5,695 nucleotides of DNA from assembly GCA_016191715.1 (NCBI GenBank), contig JACPVN010000197.1, forward strand, positions 1 to 5,695, in the 5' to 3' direction. The position numbers and the translations under genes were made by a program. The notes below the pieces were generated by a model. That model ran no database searches. It was not told the origin of the DNA and was given only the letters and a program-made list of their open reading frames with translations. Shown here one piece after another: positions 1-5,624 of this stretch (the first letter of the stretch is position 1; each line of letters opens with the position of its first letter). The DNA is from Ignavibacteriota bacterium. GTDB lineage: Bacteria; Bacteroidota; Ignavibacteria; UBA10030; SZUA-254.

Positions 1-593
1 GTTATAGCATCATCGCCTGACCAGACTGCAAAATTCTTCGGTCGGTTACGGAGGATTTCCATAACCTGTCCAAAATTTCCCGATGCTTCTTTTACGCCAA
101 CCGCTTGCGGAATTTCCTCCGCGATGCGAAGTGTTGTCGCCGCCTCGATGTTGCTTGCTGTTCTTCCCGGAACATTATAGACAATAAACGGAGCGTCAAT
201 CGCATTTGCAATCGCCGCGTAATGTTGGAAGAATCCTTCCTGCGTCGGCTTGTTATAGTACGGCGCGACGATAAGAACTCCGTCCGCGCCGGCGGCGGTC
301 ACTCGCTTTGAAAGTGTAAATGTTTTCTTCGTTGAGTTATTTCCCGCTCCAGCGAATATTTTCACGCGTCCGTTTGCCTGCACGACAACAGTCTCAACAA
401 CACGAACGATTTCGTCATCGGTGAGTGTAACGCTTTCACCCGTTGTTCCGGTCGGTAATAACGCTTCGACTTTGTTCTGAATTTGAAACTCGACAAGTCG
501 CTTGAGTGCGCCGTCATCAATAGTATCATTTTTTGTGAATGGAGTTACCAGTGCGGTTCCCGTACCGCGAAATGGAATTGTTCTTTTTTTCAT
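1..593 (-). CDS. dapA: 4-hydroxy-tetrahydrodipicolinate synthase (DapA), 3' part cut by window edge
   Basis: A class I aldolase-type TIM barrel that condenses pyruvate with L-aspartate 4-semialdehyde, the first committed step of the cytosolic diaminopimelate/lysine pathway. The 197 visible codons are about two thirds of the usual ~295. Seen in the sequence: an N-terminal GTGTALVTPF segment (residues 10-19), the GTTGES motif (49-54) with the threonine pair that contacts pyruvate, the PYYNKP segment (111-116), YNVPGRT (139-145) holding the catalytic tyrosine and substrate-binding arginine, and VGVKEASG (165-172) with the Schiff-base lysine K168. All active-site positions expected in this part are present. 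The ATG at 593-591 overlaps the dapB stop in an ATGA. There is no clear Shine-Dalgarno sequence, so translation is probably coupled to dapB. The C-terminal part lies beyond position 1. Relatives such as N-acetylneuraminate lyase share the fold, but adjacency to dapB supports DapA. Confidence 0.96.
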   Translation of the reverse strand, partial: MKKRTIPFRGTGTALVTPFTKNDTIDDGALKRLVEFQIQNKVEALLPTGTTGESVTLTDDEIVRVVETVVVQANGRVKIFAGAGNNSTKKTFTLSKRVTAAGADGVLIVAPYYNKPTQEGFFQHYAAIANAIDAPFIVYNVPGRTASNIEAATTLRIAEEIPQAVGVKEASGNFGQVMEILRNRPKNFAVWSGDDAI

Positions 594-1330
594 AGCATTG
601 AAGTAATAACATCTTTCATTGTGTACACACCTTTTTTTCCTTTGAGCCACTGCGCGGCAATCAATGCGCCGTGGGCAAAACCTGTTCTGTTTTTTGCTGA
701 GTGAACAAGTTCGATGCAATCCGCTTCCGAATCAAACACCACGCGGTGATTGCCGACCACACTGCCCAACCGTGTCGAAGTAATTTGCATCTGCTCCGGT
801 TTGATTTTCGTACGAGGCGTTTCCTGTAAAATCGTTTTCTTGCTTTTGAATTTCTGCATGACTGTTTGAGCGAGCGCCAACGCCGTAGCGCTTGGTGCGT
901 CAAGTTTTTGTGTGTGATGCGTTTCTGCAATAGCAACATCATAGAAGTGAAACTTGTCACAAAGCTCAGAAATGATACTGACCCCGTGATAAAAGATATT
1001 AACACCAAGCGAAAAGTTCGCCGCATAGAGAAATCCAATTTTCGATTTCTCCACCATCTTTTTCACCTCCGGCAGTTTATCGTACCAACCTGTTGTCCCA
1101 ACGACCAAACTCTTGCCGCATCGCGCAACCGCTTCAATATTTTCCATCGCTGCGTGAGGAACAGAAAAGTCAATGCACACATCAACATTCTTCAGTGATT
1201 GCTTTGTTAAACCGGACGCTCCATCGTTGTTCTCTCCATCGAAAATCTGCACAACTTTTATGTTATGTTCAGGCGCCAACCGCTCGATTTCTTTTCCTGT
1301 CTTTCCGTGACCAATCAATGCGATGTTCAT
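590..1330 (-). CDS. dapB: 4-hydroxy-tetrahydrodipicolinate reductase (DapB)
   Basis: Reduces the product of DapA to tetrahydrodipicolinate with NAD(P)H in the cytosol, the second step of the lysine/diaminopimelate branch. The 246-residue length is normal or slightly short for the family. The Rossmann start is ALIGHGKTGKEI (4-15), followed by CIDFSVP (52-58), VVGTTGW (76-82) and AANFSLGVN (103-111). The substrate and catalytic block ETHHTQKLDAPSATA (136-150) contains the catalytic H138/H139 and K142. The C-terminal GNHRVVF...HSAKNRTGFAHGAL (193-223) is typical. One oddity is that the family's DAPSGTA reads DAPSATA, with alanine at 148 where glycine is nearly universal. The ATG at 1330-1328 is preceded by a good AAGGGA at 1345-1340 and overlaps the kinase stop by 4 nt. 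The stop overlaps the dapA start by 4 nt. Confidence 0.96.
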   Translation of the reverse strand: MNIALIGHGKTGKEIERLAPEHNIKVVQIFDGENNDGASGLTKQSLKNVDVCIDFSVPHAAMENIEAVARCGKSLVVGTTGWYDKLPEVKKMVEKSKIGFLYAANFSLGVNIFYHGVSIISELCDKFHFYDVAIAETHHTQKLDAPSATALALAQTVMQKFKSKKTILQETPRTKIKPEQMQITSTRLGSVVGNHRVVFDSEADCIELVHSAKNRTGFAHGALIAAQWLKGKKGVYTMKDVITSML

Positions 1331-2262
1331 ACAGCTACTTCCCTTGTTTGCGTTACTAAACGAAACTCTTTCAGCACATCAATCTCCACCGAACCGGAAT
1401 ACTGTGCTTTCTTCGCCGCAACCCTATTTGCAAAATCAAGCGACTCCTGAATATTTTTTGAGTACAAATATTTCGCACAATACGCCGCAATAAATACGTC
1501 TCCGCATCCGGTAGAATCTTTTGCTAACTCAGGAGTGATGCCTGCACTATCAACCTGCTTCACGTGTTTTCGGTCATCAATAAAAGAAGAGAAGCCGCGT
1601 TCTCCCCGCGTAATGGTCAGCACTTTTGTGTTGAGCGCAAGAATTTGTTTTGCCAGGGTTGTCTCATCAAATTTTTCCGTCGTAAATCCGGCGGCTTCCT
1701 GTTCATTCATCTGCACTGCATGAAGCATGAACAACCAACGCCGCCACGCTTCGAGCGGACGGCGGACGCGGGTAAAATCATCCTTGATTCCAAGCGACAA
1801 ACTATGAACATCCATCGCCAACGGAATATGGTCGTCGCGCAATTCCATCCTGATTTCATCCAGCGTTTCGAGCGTAATATCAAACCCGGAAATCATGTTC
1901 AACAAGACCATATCCACGGCGAGTTTTGATTTGATTTTCTTCCACGGAATCGGCTCGGAGATGTGCTTCGAACACTCCACCCGCTCGCCACCATCTTTAT
2001 AATAGAGATGAACCTGATTCGTAGGTCCGCTGAATTTGTAAACTCCCGACGTATCTACATTCGGATACTGTTTCAGTCGCTCAACAAATTCTTCATACTC
2101 TTTATCGCCGACACCAAACACCGGAAACACGACATCGCTTTCGCTTAATACATTTGCGAGCGTTGCGACTGAAAAGAATATTCCGCCGTAACTTTGCGTT
2201 TCCGTTCCGTCTGCATGATGAATAACATCGAGACAGAGATGACCGATGACTGTAATTTTCAT
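1327..2262 (-). CDS. PfkB-family (ribokinase-like) carbohydrate kinase, substrate unknown
   Basis: A cytosolic sugar or nucleoside kinase of the PfkB/ribokinase superfamily, 311 residues, normal length. It opens with KITVIGHLCLDVIH (2-15), whose D12 matches the substrate-binding aspartate of the family. A double glycine (G26-G27) follows and then a lid region (about 75-105). N186xxE189 is the usual metal/ATP motif, TRGERG (218-223) the nucleotide-binding turn, and DSTGCGDVFIAAY (249-261) the C-terminal signature with anion hole 252-254 and catalytic base D255. Two deviations are visible: the N-terminal signature GG...N.A has no asparagine (GGIFFSVA), and the anion hole is GCG where GAG is usual. 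The substrate cannot be read from the sequence. Neighbours on both sides are translationally linked (HisA-like upstream, dapB overlapping downstream), so its substrate may relate to theirs. Start chosen at the ATG directly after the upstream stops, with GAAGG at 2275-2271. Confidence 0.9.
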   Translation of the reverse strand: MKITVIGHLCLDVIHHADGTETQSYGGIFFSVATLANVLSESDVVFPVFGVGDKEYEEFVERLKQYPNVDTSGVYKFSGPTNQVHLYYKDGGERVECSKHISEPIPWKKIKSKLAVDMVLLNMISGFDITLETLDEIRMELRDDHIPLAMDVHSLSLGIKDDFTRVRRPLEAWRRWLFMLHAVQMNEQEAAGFTTEKFDETTLAKQILALNTKVLTITRGERGFSSFIDDRKHVKQVDSAGITPELAKDSTGCGDVFIAAYCAKYLYSKNIQESLDFANRVAAKKAQYSGSVEIDVLKEFRLVTQTREVAV

Positions 2263-2268
2263 TTACTA
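2260..2268 (-). other. Tandem in-frame stop TAG-TAA directly followed by kinase ATG
   Basis: Read on the minus strand, the HisA-like gene ends in TAG (2268-2266), then TAA (2265-2263), then ATG (2262-2260) of the kinase, all in one reading frame. The kinase ribosome binding site (GAAGG, 2275-2271) lies inside the last codons of the HisA-like gene, with 8 nt between AAGG and the ATG. Terminating ribosomes would therefore sit on the kinase start, which favours coupled translation. Confidence 0.85.
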
Positions 2269-3018
2269 TACCTTCGCCGTGTACGGATAATTTTCTACTT
2301 CACATGTTCGCCAGATTGCCTGACACGAAAACTTGTTTTCATACAACGCATGACCAACGATAACAGAATCCACTCCAAGTTTTTCCATTTCCTGCAACTT
2401 CAGCAAATCTTCCAGTTCCGAAACTCCGCCGGATGCAGTTACCCTCATGCCGATAGTTTCCGCAAGCATTCGGAGCGCCGCGAAATTCGGTTCCCGTTGT
2501 TTTCCGTTGCTGATTATATCTTTATAAATCACTCTTCGAAATCCCATTTGCTTTGCATTGAGCGCAACGCTCACCGCCGTAAGTCCGGAGTCTGTTTGTC
2601 CACCACGGATTTTTACTTTCCCTTCTTCCGCATTTATTCCAATAGTTATTTTGCTTGCAGTATAATGTTCCAGTGCGCGCGTTGCTTGTTCCGGTTCTTC
2701 AAGCAACATTGTTCCTATCGTTACACGGAACACGCCGCTGTTGAATGCTTCGTGAATATCGTTAATGGTTCTCATGCCGCCGCCAAGCTCGATTGGTATA
2801 TCTACCGCTTTCGTCAGTTCGCGAATCAATCTCAAGTTCACCGGATGACCTTCGAGTGCGCCATCAATATCGGTAATGTGCAACGACTTGGCGTTCTCTT
2901 TGCGCCAGAGTTTCACCATCTCAACCGGGTCGTCACTGCACACGATGCCGCGCTCGTTCCTTGGCGTGAGGACACATTTACCCTGTTTGATTTCGATTGC
3001 AGGAATTAGGAGAAGCAT
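2266..3018 (-). CDS. HisA-like TIM-barrel protein with both catalytic aspartates replaced
   Basis: A 250-residue (beta-alpha)8 barrel of the HisA/HisF family. True HisA isomerises ProFAR in histidine synthesis. Family features seen: LLIPAIEIKQGKCV (3-16), LHITDIDGALEGHPVN (46-61), IELGGGMRT (76-84), VTIGTML (99-105), and the C-terminal phosphate site TASGGVSELEDL (194-205) with IVGHALYE (220-227). Thus fold and both phosphate-binding halves look intact. The two catalytic aspartates are not: the PAID aspartate is E9, and the beta-5 GIDxRDG motif reads GINAEEG, giving N129 and loss of the following arginine. The beta-6 TDISRDG motif is also altered (KDIISNGK, 166-173). No other his gene is nearby; the kinase, dapB and dapA follow. 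The likely reading is a HisA paralogue with a different, unknown activity. A diverged but working HisA remains possible. The start ATG is 9 nt after the antitoxin stop. Confidence 0.85.
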   Translation of the reverse strand: MLLLIPAIEIKQGKCVLTPRNERGIVCSDDPVEMVKLWRKENAKSLHITDIDGALEGHPVNLRLIRELTKAVDIPIELGGGMRTINDIHEAFNSGVFRVTIGTMLLEEPEQATRALEHYTASKITIGINAEEGKVKIRGGQTDSGLTAVSVALNAKQMGFRRVIYKDIISNGKQREPNFAALRMLAETIGMRVTASGGVSELEDLLKLQEMEKLGVDSVIVGHALYENKFSCQAIWRTCEVENYPYTAKV

Positions 3019-3027
3019 GTGGTTCGG

Positions 3028-3303
3028 TTACCTTACTGAATTTGTTTCCCGAACTTTTTCCGCCAACAATACTTTTAACATTGCCTGATAAGGAACCCCG
3101 CGTTTATTTGCCAAGATCTTGATTTCTTCAAGAAGATATTCAGGCAACCGGACTGAGATTGTTTTGCTCGTTGGCTTGAGATCCGGAAACACCGCGGGTT
3201 TGGCTTTCGAGAAATCAATATACTCTGTCGAATCGTGGGTAGCCCAAAAGTTTTCTTCTTTTTCGAGCGACTTAAACCTTGGTATTTTTTCCATTTTTTT
3301 CAT
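3028..3303 (-). CDS. CopG/BrnA-type ribbon-helix-helix antitoxin, no adjacent toxin
   Basis: A 91-residue protein matching the CopG_antitoxin (BrnA-like) pattern. The N-terminal toxin-binding half is KIPRFKSLEKEENFWATHDSTEYIDFSKA (6-34), whose FW..HDSTEYIDFSKA block is highly characteristic. The C-terminal half is a ribbon-helix-helix DNA-binding domain: strand KTISVRLP (47-54), helix 55-67, turn RGVPYQ (68-73), helix 74-86. Such proteins usually neutralise a BrnT-type ribonuclease and repress their own operon. No toxin gene lies on either side: upstream is the hairpin repeat, and downstream, after only 9 nt, is the HisA-like gene. Start chosen at the ATG 3303-3301 because the family begins MKKIPKFK; another ATG lies at 3294-3292. 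Upstream in-frame ATGs at 3363 and 3405 would add residues read from the repeat element or its edge. No strong Shine-Dalgarno sequence is seen. It could regulate the downstream genes or be an orphan. Confidence 0.84.
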   Translation of the reverse strand: MKKMEKIPRFKSLEKEENFWATHDSTEYIDFSKAKPAVFPDLKPTSKTISVRLPEYLLEEIKILANKRGVPYQAMLKVLLAEKVRETNSVR

Positions 3304-3362
3304 TGTGTTTGTTTCGTTGATGCTTATTCTTGCCGTTACACATGAAAAGAAAATCTTTGCCA

Positions 3363-3482
3363 TAACCCCACGATTTATCGTGGGGGATATTCTGAAAATT
3401 CTCATCGGCTTTAGCCGTGACTATCATGGCTAAAGCCATTTATTTGTTTTACGTTCTTTCCCCATCCTAAAGGATGGGGTTA
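3363..3482. repeat. REP/BIME-like palindromic element, three hairpins with 8-nt terminal inverted repeats
   Basis: A 120-nt non-coding element bounded by TAACCCCA (3363-3370) and its inverted copy TGGGGTTA (3475-3482). It contains three strong hairpins. Hairpin 1 has stem 3366-3373/3378-3385 with loop TTTA. Hairpin 2 has stem 3407-3416/3428-3437, extendable inward to 3420/3424 through one G-T pair. Hairpin 3 has stem 3460-3467/3472-3479 with loop TAAA. Hairpins 1 and 3 are inverted copies of one design: same outer CCCCA/TGGGG and same loop, with the inner three base pairs different but still paired. This architecture matches REP/BIME elements that are moved by IS200-type (RAYT) transposases; no transposase is in the window. 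None of the hairpins is followed by a T-run on either strand, so they do not look like ordinary terminators. Confidence 0.72.
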
Positions 3483-3515
3483 ATTCAATGACTGTTATTT
3501 TACTATTCAAAATAA

Positions 3516-3782
3516 TCACGCCGCGGTTTGCTTTATGATAAACTCATCAGAGTGTTTCATAAAAGCTTCGCCGGAAAGTTTTATTGCTTCTGCAATTGCT
3601 TCGTTTGTTATGCTGTGATGACATTCCTCAACAATTGTTTCCCATGCCTTTCCTTTAGCAAGCATATCGAGAACCTGCCAGACCATGATGCGGGTTCCGC
3701 GGAACGTCGGTTGACCGTCGCATATACCGGGGTCGGTTATAATGTAACGACCTAAAAGATTTGTTGTGTGAGTTCGTTTCAT
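3516..3782 (-). CDS. DUF433 family protein (VapB45-like antitoxin), no adjacent toxin
   Basis: An 88-residue DUF433 protein. The diagnostic block is RYIITDPGICDGQPTFRGTRIMVWQVLDMLAKGK (12-45), with the invariant DPG.C.G.P..RGTR pattern, followed by a helical segment WETIVEECHHSITNEAIAEAIKLSGEAF (47-74). It is a cytosolic winged-helix-like DNA-binding domain. In many genomes DUF433 proteins pair with a PIN-like DUF5615 toxin encoded directly downstream. Here the stop at 3516 is followed by 33 AT-rich bases and the hairpin repeat, with no toxin gene, so it looks orphaned or acts alone. The start ATG at 3782-3780 is the only reasonable one: the conserved block begins ten residues later. It is transcribed divergently from the phosphatase gene. 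Function beyond the family assignment is not visible. Confidence 0.88.
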   Translation of the reverse strand: MKRTHTTNLLGRYIITDPGICDGQPTFRGTRIMVWQVLDMLAKGKAWETIVEECHHSITNEAIAEAIKLSGEAFMKHSDEFIIKQTAA

Positions 3783-3797
3783 GCTGATTCAAAAATG

Positions 3798-3824
3798 CAA
3801 AATTATTAGGTGAAATTCAAACAA
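3798..3824 (-). promoter_or_regulatory. Candidate Bacteroidota-type promoter for the DUF433 gene
   Basis: On the minus strand TAATTTTG (3805-3798) is a perfect match to the TAnnTTTG -7 box of Bacteroidota housekeeping promoters. A TTG (3824-3822) lies 16 nt upstream and a TTTG (3821-3818) 12 nt upstream, both closer than the usual 17-23 nt. The start codon is only 15 nt downstream, implying a very short leader. The match could be chance in an AT-rich gap. Confidence 0.35.
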
Positions 3825-3865
3825 TAAACCCTAAACAATTCATTTTCATTCACAAAAAAATTCTC

Positions 3866-3872
3866 TATCTTG
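3866..3872 (+). promoter_or_regulatory. Weak candidate -7/-10 box ahead of the phosphatase gene
   Basis: TATCTTG, 29 nt before the ATG, resembles TAnnTTTG with one base missing. No convincing -33 TTG/TTTG box lies at the expected distance; the sequence upstream is a run of A preceded by TTTTC. The 119-nt gap (3783-3901) holds nothing else recognisable, and no Shine-Dalgarno sequence precedes the phosphatase start. Confidence 0.2.
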
Positions 3873-3901
3873 TCCACACATTTTTCACAACACATTTTCT
3901 C

Positions 3902-5572
3902 ATGAAACGAATTCTCTTACTACTCACTCTTTGCTCTCTGCTCTCCGCTCATTTCTCACCGCTCACCGCTCAGAACTCACCGCCCAAATCTCATATCTCA
4001 CAACCCAAGTTGTTCGTCCTCATCGTCGTTGACCAACTCCCCTACGAGCAACTCGAACGATTCAAGCCGTACTTCTCTGACAATGGTTTTAATTATTTGA
4101 TGAACAATGGGGCGAATTTCATCAACACAAATTATGAATACGCTTACACAAAAACTGCGTGCGGTCATGCGGCGATTGCAACCGGAACGAATCCTGACAT
4201 GAACGGCATCGTCGGAAATGCGTGGTACGACAGAACAAAAAAGAAAACGGTGAACTGCGTCGGCGATGAGAATGAACAACTTGTCGGAAAAGAGGGCGCG
4301 GGGAAATCGCCGCGAACACTGACTACGTACACGCTCGGTGACATGCTGAAACTTTCCACCAATTTCCGCTCGAAAGTGATTGGCGTCTCCAATAAAGACC
4401 GCGCGGCAATTTTAACCGGAGGAAAATTCGGAAATGCCTACTGGACCGATGGTGCGGGATTTGTGAGTTCAACATATTATGCAAAGGAATTACCTGCGTG
4501 GGTAACGAAGTTCAACAAGTCCGGTTTTATACAAAAGTTTTTCGGTCAGAAATGGGAATTGCTGAAACCGGAAATCGCCGCGACTATTTGTGATGAGGAC
4601 TCGAACACGTATGAATCAAGTTATGCCGGAATGGGAGCGACATTTCCTCACTTTGTCACCGGGGATGACCGAACGAAGATTTCGGACTCGTACTTCACAG
4701 CAGTCGAAACATCTCCGTTCTTAACGGAAATCCTGTTCGAGTTTGCCAAACAAACAATTACCGCAGAATCACTCGGCACACGCGGTGTCACTGACATGCT
4801 GAGCGTTGGTATTTCTGCGACAGACATTATCGGACACAATTACGGACCGAACAGTCCCGAAGTGTTTGATAATCTTCTCCGCACTGACAAGTACATTGCA
4901 GAGTTTCTTTCGTTTCTTGACAAGCAATTCGGTTTGTACAATTGTTTGATTGCGCTTTCTGCCGACCATGGCATCGCGCCGATTCCCGAATACCTTGTAA
5001 AGAAAAGCCCGCTCACTGATGCCGGAAGAATCGGCACAGACAGCGTGAAGAAAGCGTGTCTGAATATTCTCAATAACAAATTCAGTGCGGCGGAATCGTT
5101 GTGGGTTGAAAAAGTTGTGGAGAATAATATTTACGTCAACAAGGAATTCATTAAAAACTCTCGTCACCCTGACGAAAGCGCCATCCTGCAAACATTGAAA
5201 GATTCTCTGCCGCTTAGACTGCCGGTGTTTGCATCATATACACTTGAAGATTTAGAAAAGAATTCTCTCCCGGAAAAACTCCGGCAACAGGTTCAGCATT
5301 CCTGTTATCCTCCCCGATGCGGCGATTTAATGTTTGTCTTCAAACCATATTGGATTCTCGACGGAGCGAAAGACGGAACGAACCACGGAATGCCATGGAA
5401 ATACGACACGCACGTCCCGCTCATCTTCTTCGGAAGCAACGTCACACCCGGAACATTCGCCGACGATGCTTCTCCAATTGACCTCGCGCCAACCGTTGCT
5501 TCGTTGTTGGGAATTGAGTTTCCGGCTTCGGGGGCCGGGAAAGTTCGCTCGGAAATAGTTCTACAAAAATGA
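3902..5572 (+). CDS. Exported PafA-type alkaline phosphatase (alkaline phosphatase superfamily)
   Basis: A zinc-dependent phosphomonoesterase of the PafA group, 556 residues (usual length about 540-560), expected in the periplasm to release phosphate from organic phosphates. A signal peptide is clear: KR, then hydrophobic residues 4-16, likely cleaved after LTA (23). The full metal and catalytic set can be placed by the family pattern: D44 in VVDQLPY, nucleophile T85 in YTKTACGHA, N106 in GNAWYD, phosphate-binding K165 and R167 in SNKDRAAIL, D308 and H312 in SATDIIGHNYGP, D355-H356 in ALSADHGI, and H504 in YDTHVPLIFFG. The spacings 44-85-106 equal those of Elizabethkingia PafA (38-79-100). 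The lysine/arginine pair favours monoesterase over diesterase activity. It is divergent from the DUF433 gene with no evident partner genes and no visible PHO-type operator. The start ATG lacks a Shine-Dalgarno sequence, but its position directly before the signal peptide is convincing. Confidence 0.93.
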   Translation: MKRILLLLTLCSLLSAHFSPLTAQNSPPKSHISQPKLFVLIVVDQLPYEQLERFKPYFSDNGFNYLMNNGANFINTNYEYAYTKTACGHAAIATGTNPDMNGIVGNAWYDRTKKKTVNCVGDENEQLVGKEGAGKSPRTLTTYTLGDMLKLSTNFRSKVIGVSNKDRAAILTGGKFGNAYWTDGAGFVSSTYYAKELPAWVTKFNKSGFIQKFFGQKWELLKPEIAATICDEDSNTYESSYAGMGATFPHFVTGDDRTKISDSYFTAVETSPFLTEILFEFAKQTITAESLGTRGVTDMLSVGISATDIIGHNYGPNSPEVFDNLLRTDKYIAEFLSFLDKQFGLYNCLIALSADHGIAPIPEYLVKKSPLTDAGRIGTDSVKKACLNILNNKFSAAESLWVEKVVENNIYVNKEFIKNSRHPDESAILQTLKDSLPLRLPVFASYTLEDLEKNSLPEKLRQQVQHSCYPPRCGDLMFVFKPYWILDGAKDGTNHGMPWKYDTHVPLIFFGSNVTPGTFADDASPIDLAPTVASLLGIEFPASGAGKVRSEIVLQK

Positions 5573-5611
5573 CTTGATTATCTGAGGGGATTTTGTTACA
5601 CTCTTTTGAAA

Positions 5612-5617
5612 AAAGGA
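5612..5617 (+). promoter_or_regulatory. Ribosome binding site AAAGGA for the gene starting at 5625
   Basis: AAAGGA lies 7 nt before the ATG at 5625, the clearest Shine-Dalgarno spacing in the window. It fixes the start of the truncated gene and shows that this organism uses such sites for some genes although the phosphatase start has none. A loose TTGATT (5574-5579) and TTACAC (5596-5601) 16 nt apart could be a promoter, but this is weak. Confidence 0.6.
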
Positions 5618-5624
5618 CATACTT

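Noticed and set aside
2194..3009. Long plus-strand open frame (271 codons) opposite the HisA-like gene and the kinase start
   Set aside because: It lies antisense to two well-supported genes, its product is rich in Ser, Arg, Cys and His with no recognisable motif, and it has no fitting ribosome site. It is a shadow frame.
3304..3405. N-terminal extension of the CopG-type antitoxin from an ATG at 3405 (or 3363)
   Set aside because: The extra residues would be read from the hairpin repeat or its edge, and the family begins MKKIPKFK, matching the ATG at 3303.
3366..3479. Hairpins as rho-independent terminators of the DUF433 gene
   Set aside because: On neither strand is any of the three stems followed by a T-run, and the inverted-copy layout with terminal repeats fits a REP/BIME element better. 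Some termination effect cannot be excluded.
3363..3482. CRISPR array or attachment site
   Set aside because: There are no evenly spaced direct repeats with unique spacers, no integrase gene and no tRNA. The repeats are inverted and form hairpins.
3304..3515. Lysine riboswitch ahead of the dap-containing gene set
   Set aside because: The leader has no long multi-helix architecture resembling the lysine aptamer; its only structure is the three-hairpin repeat, and the first gene after it is the antitoxin.
4769..5191. Minus-strand open frames within the phosphatase gene
   Set aside because: They are antisense to a gene with a complete set of catalytic residues, and their products carry no recognisable domain.
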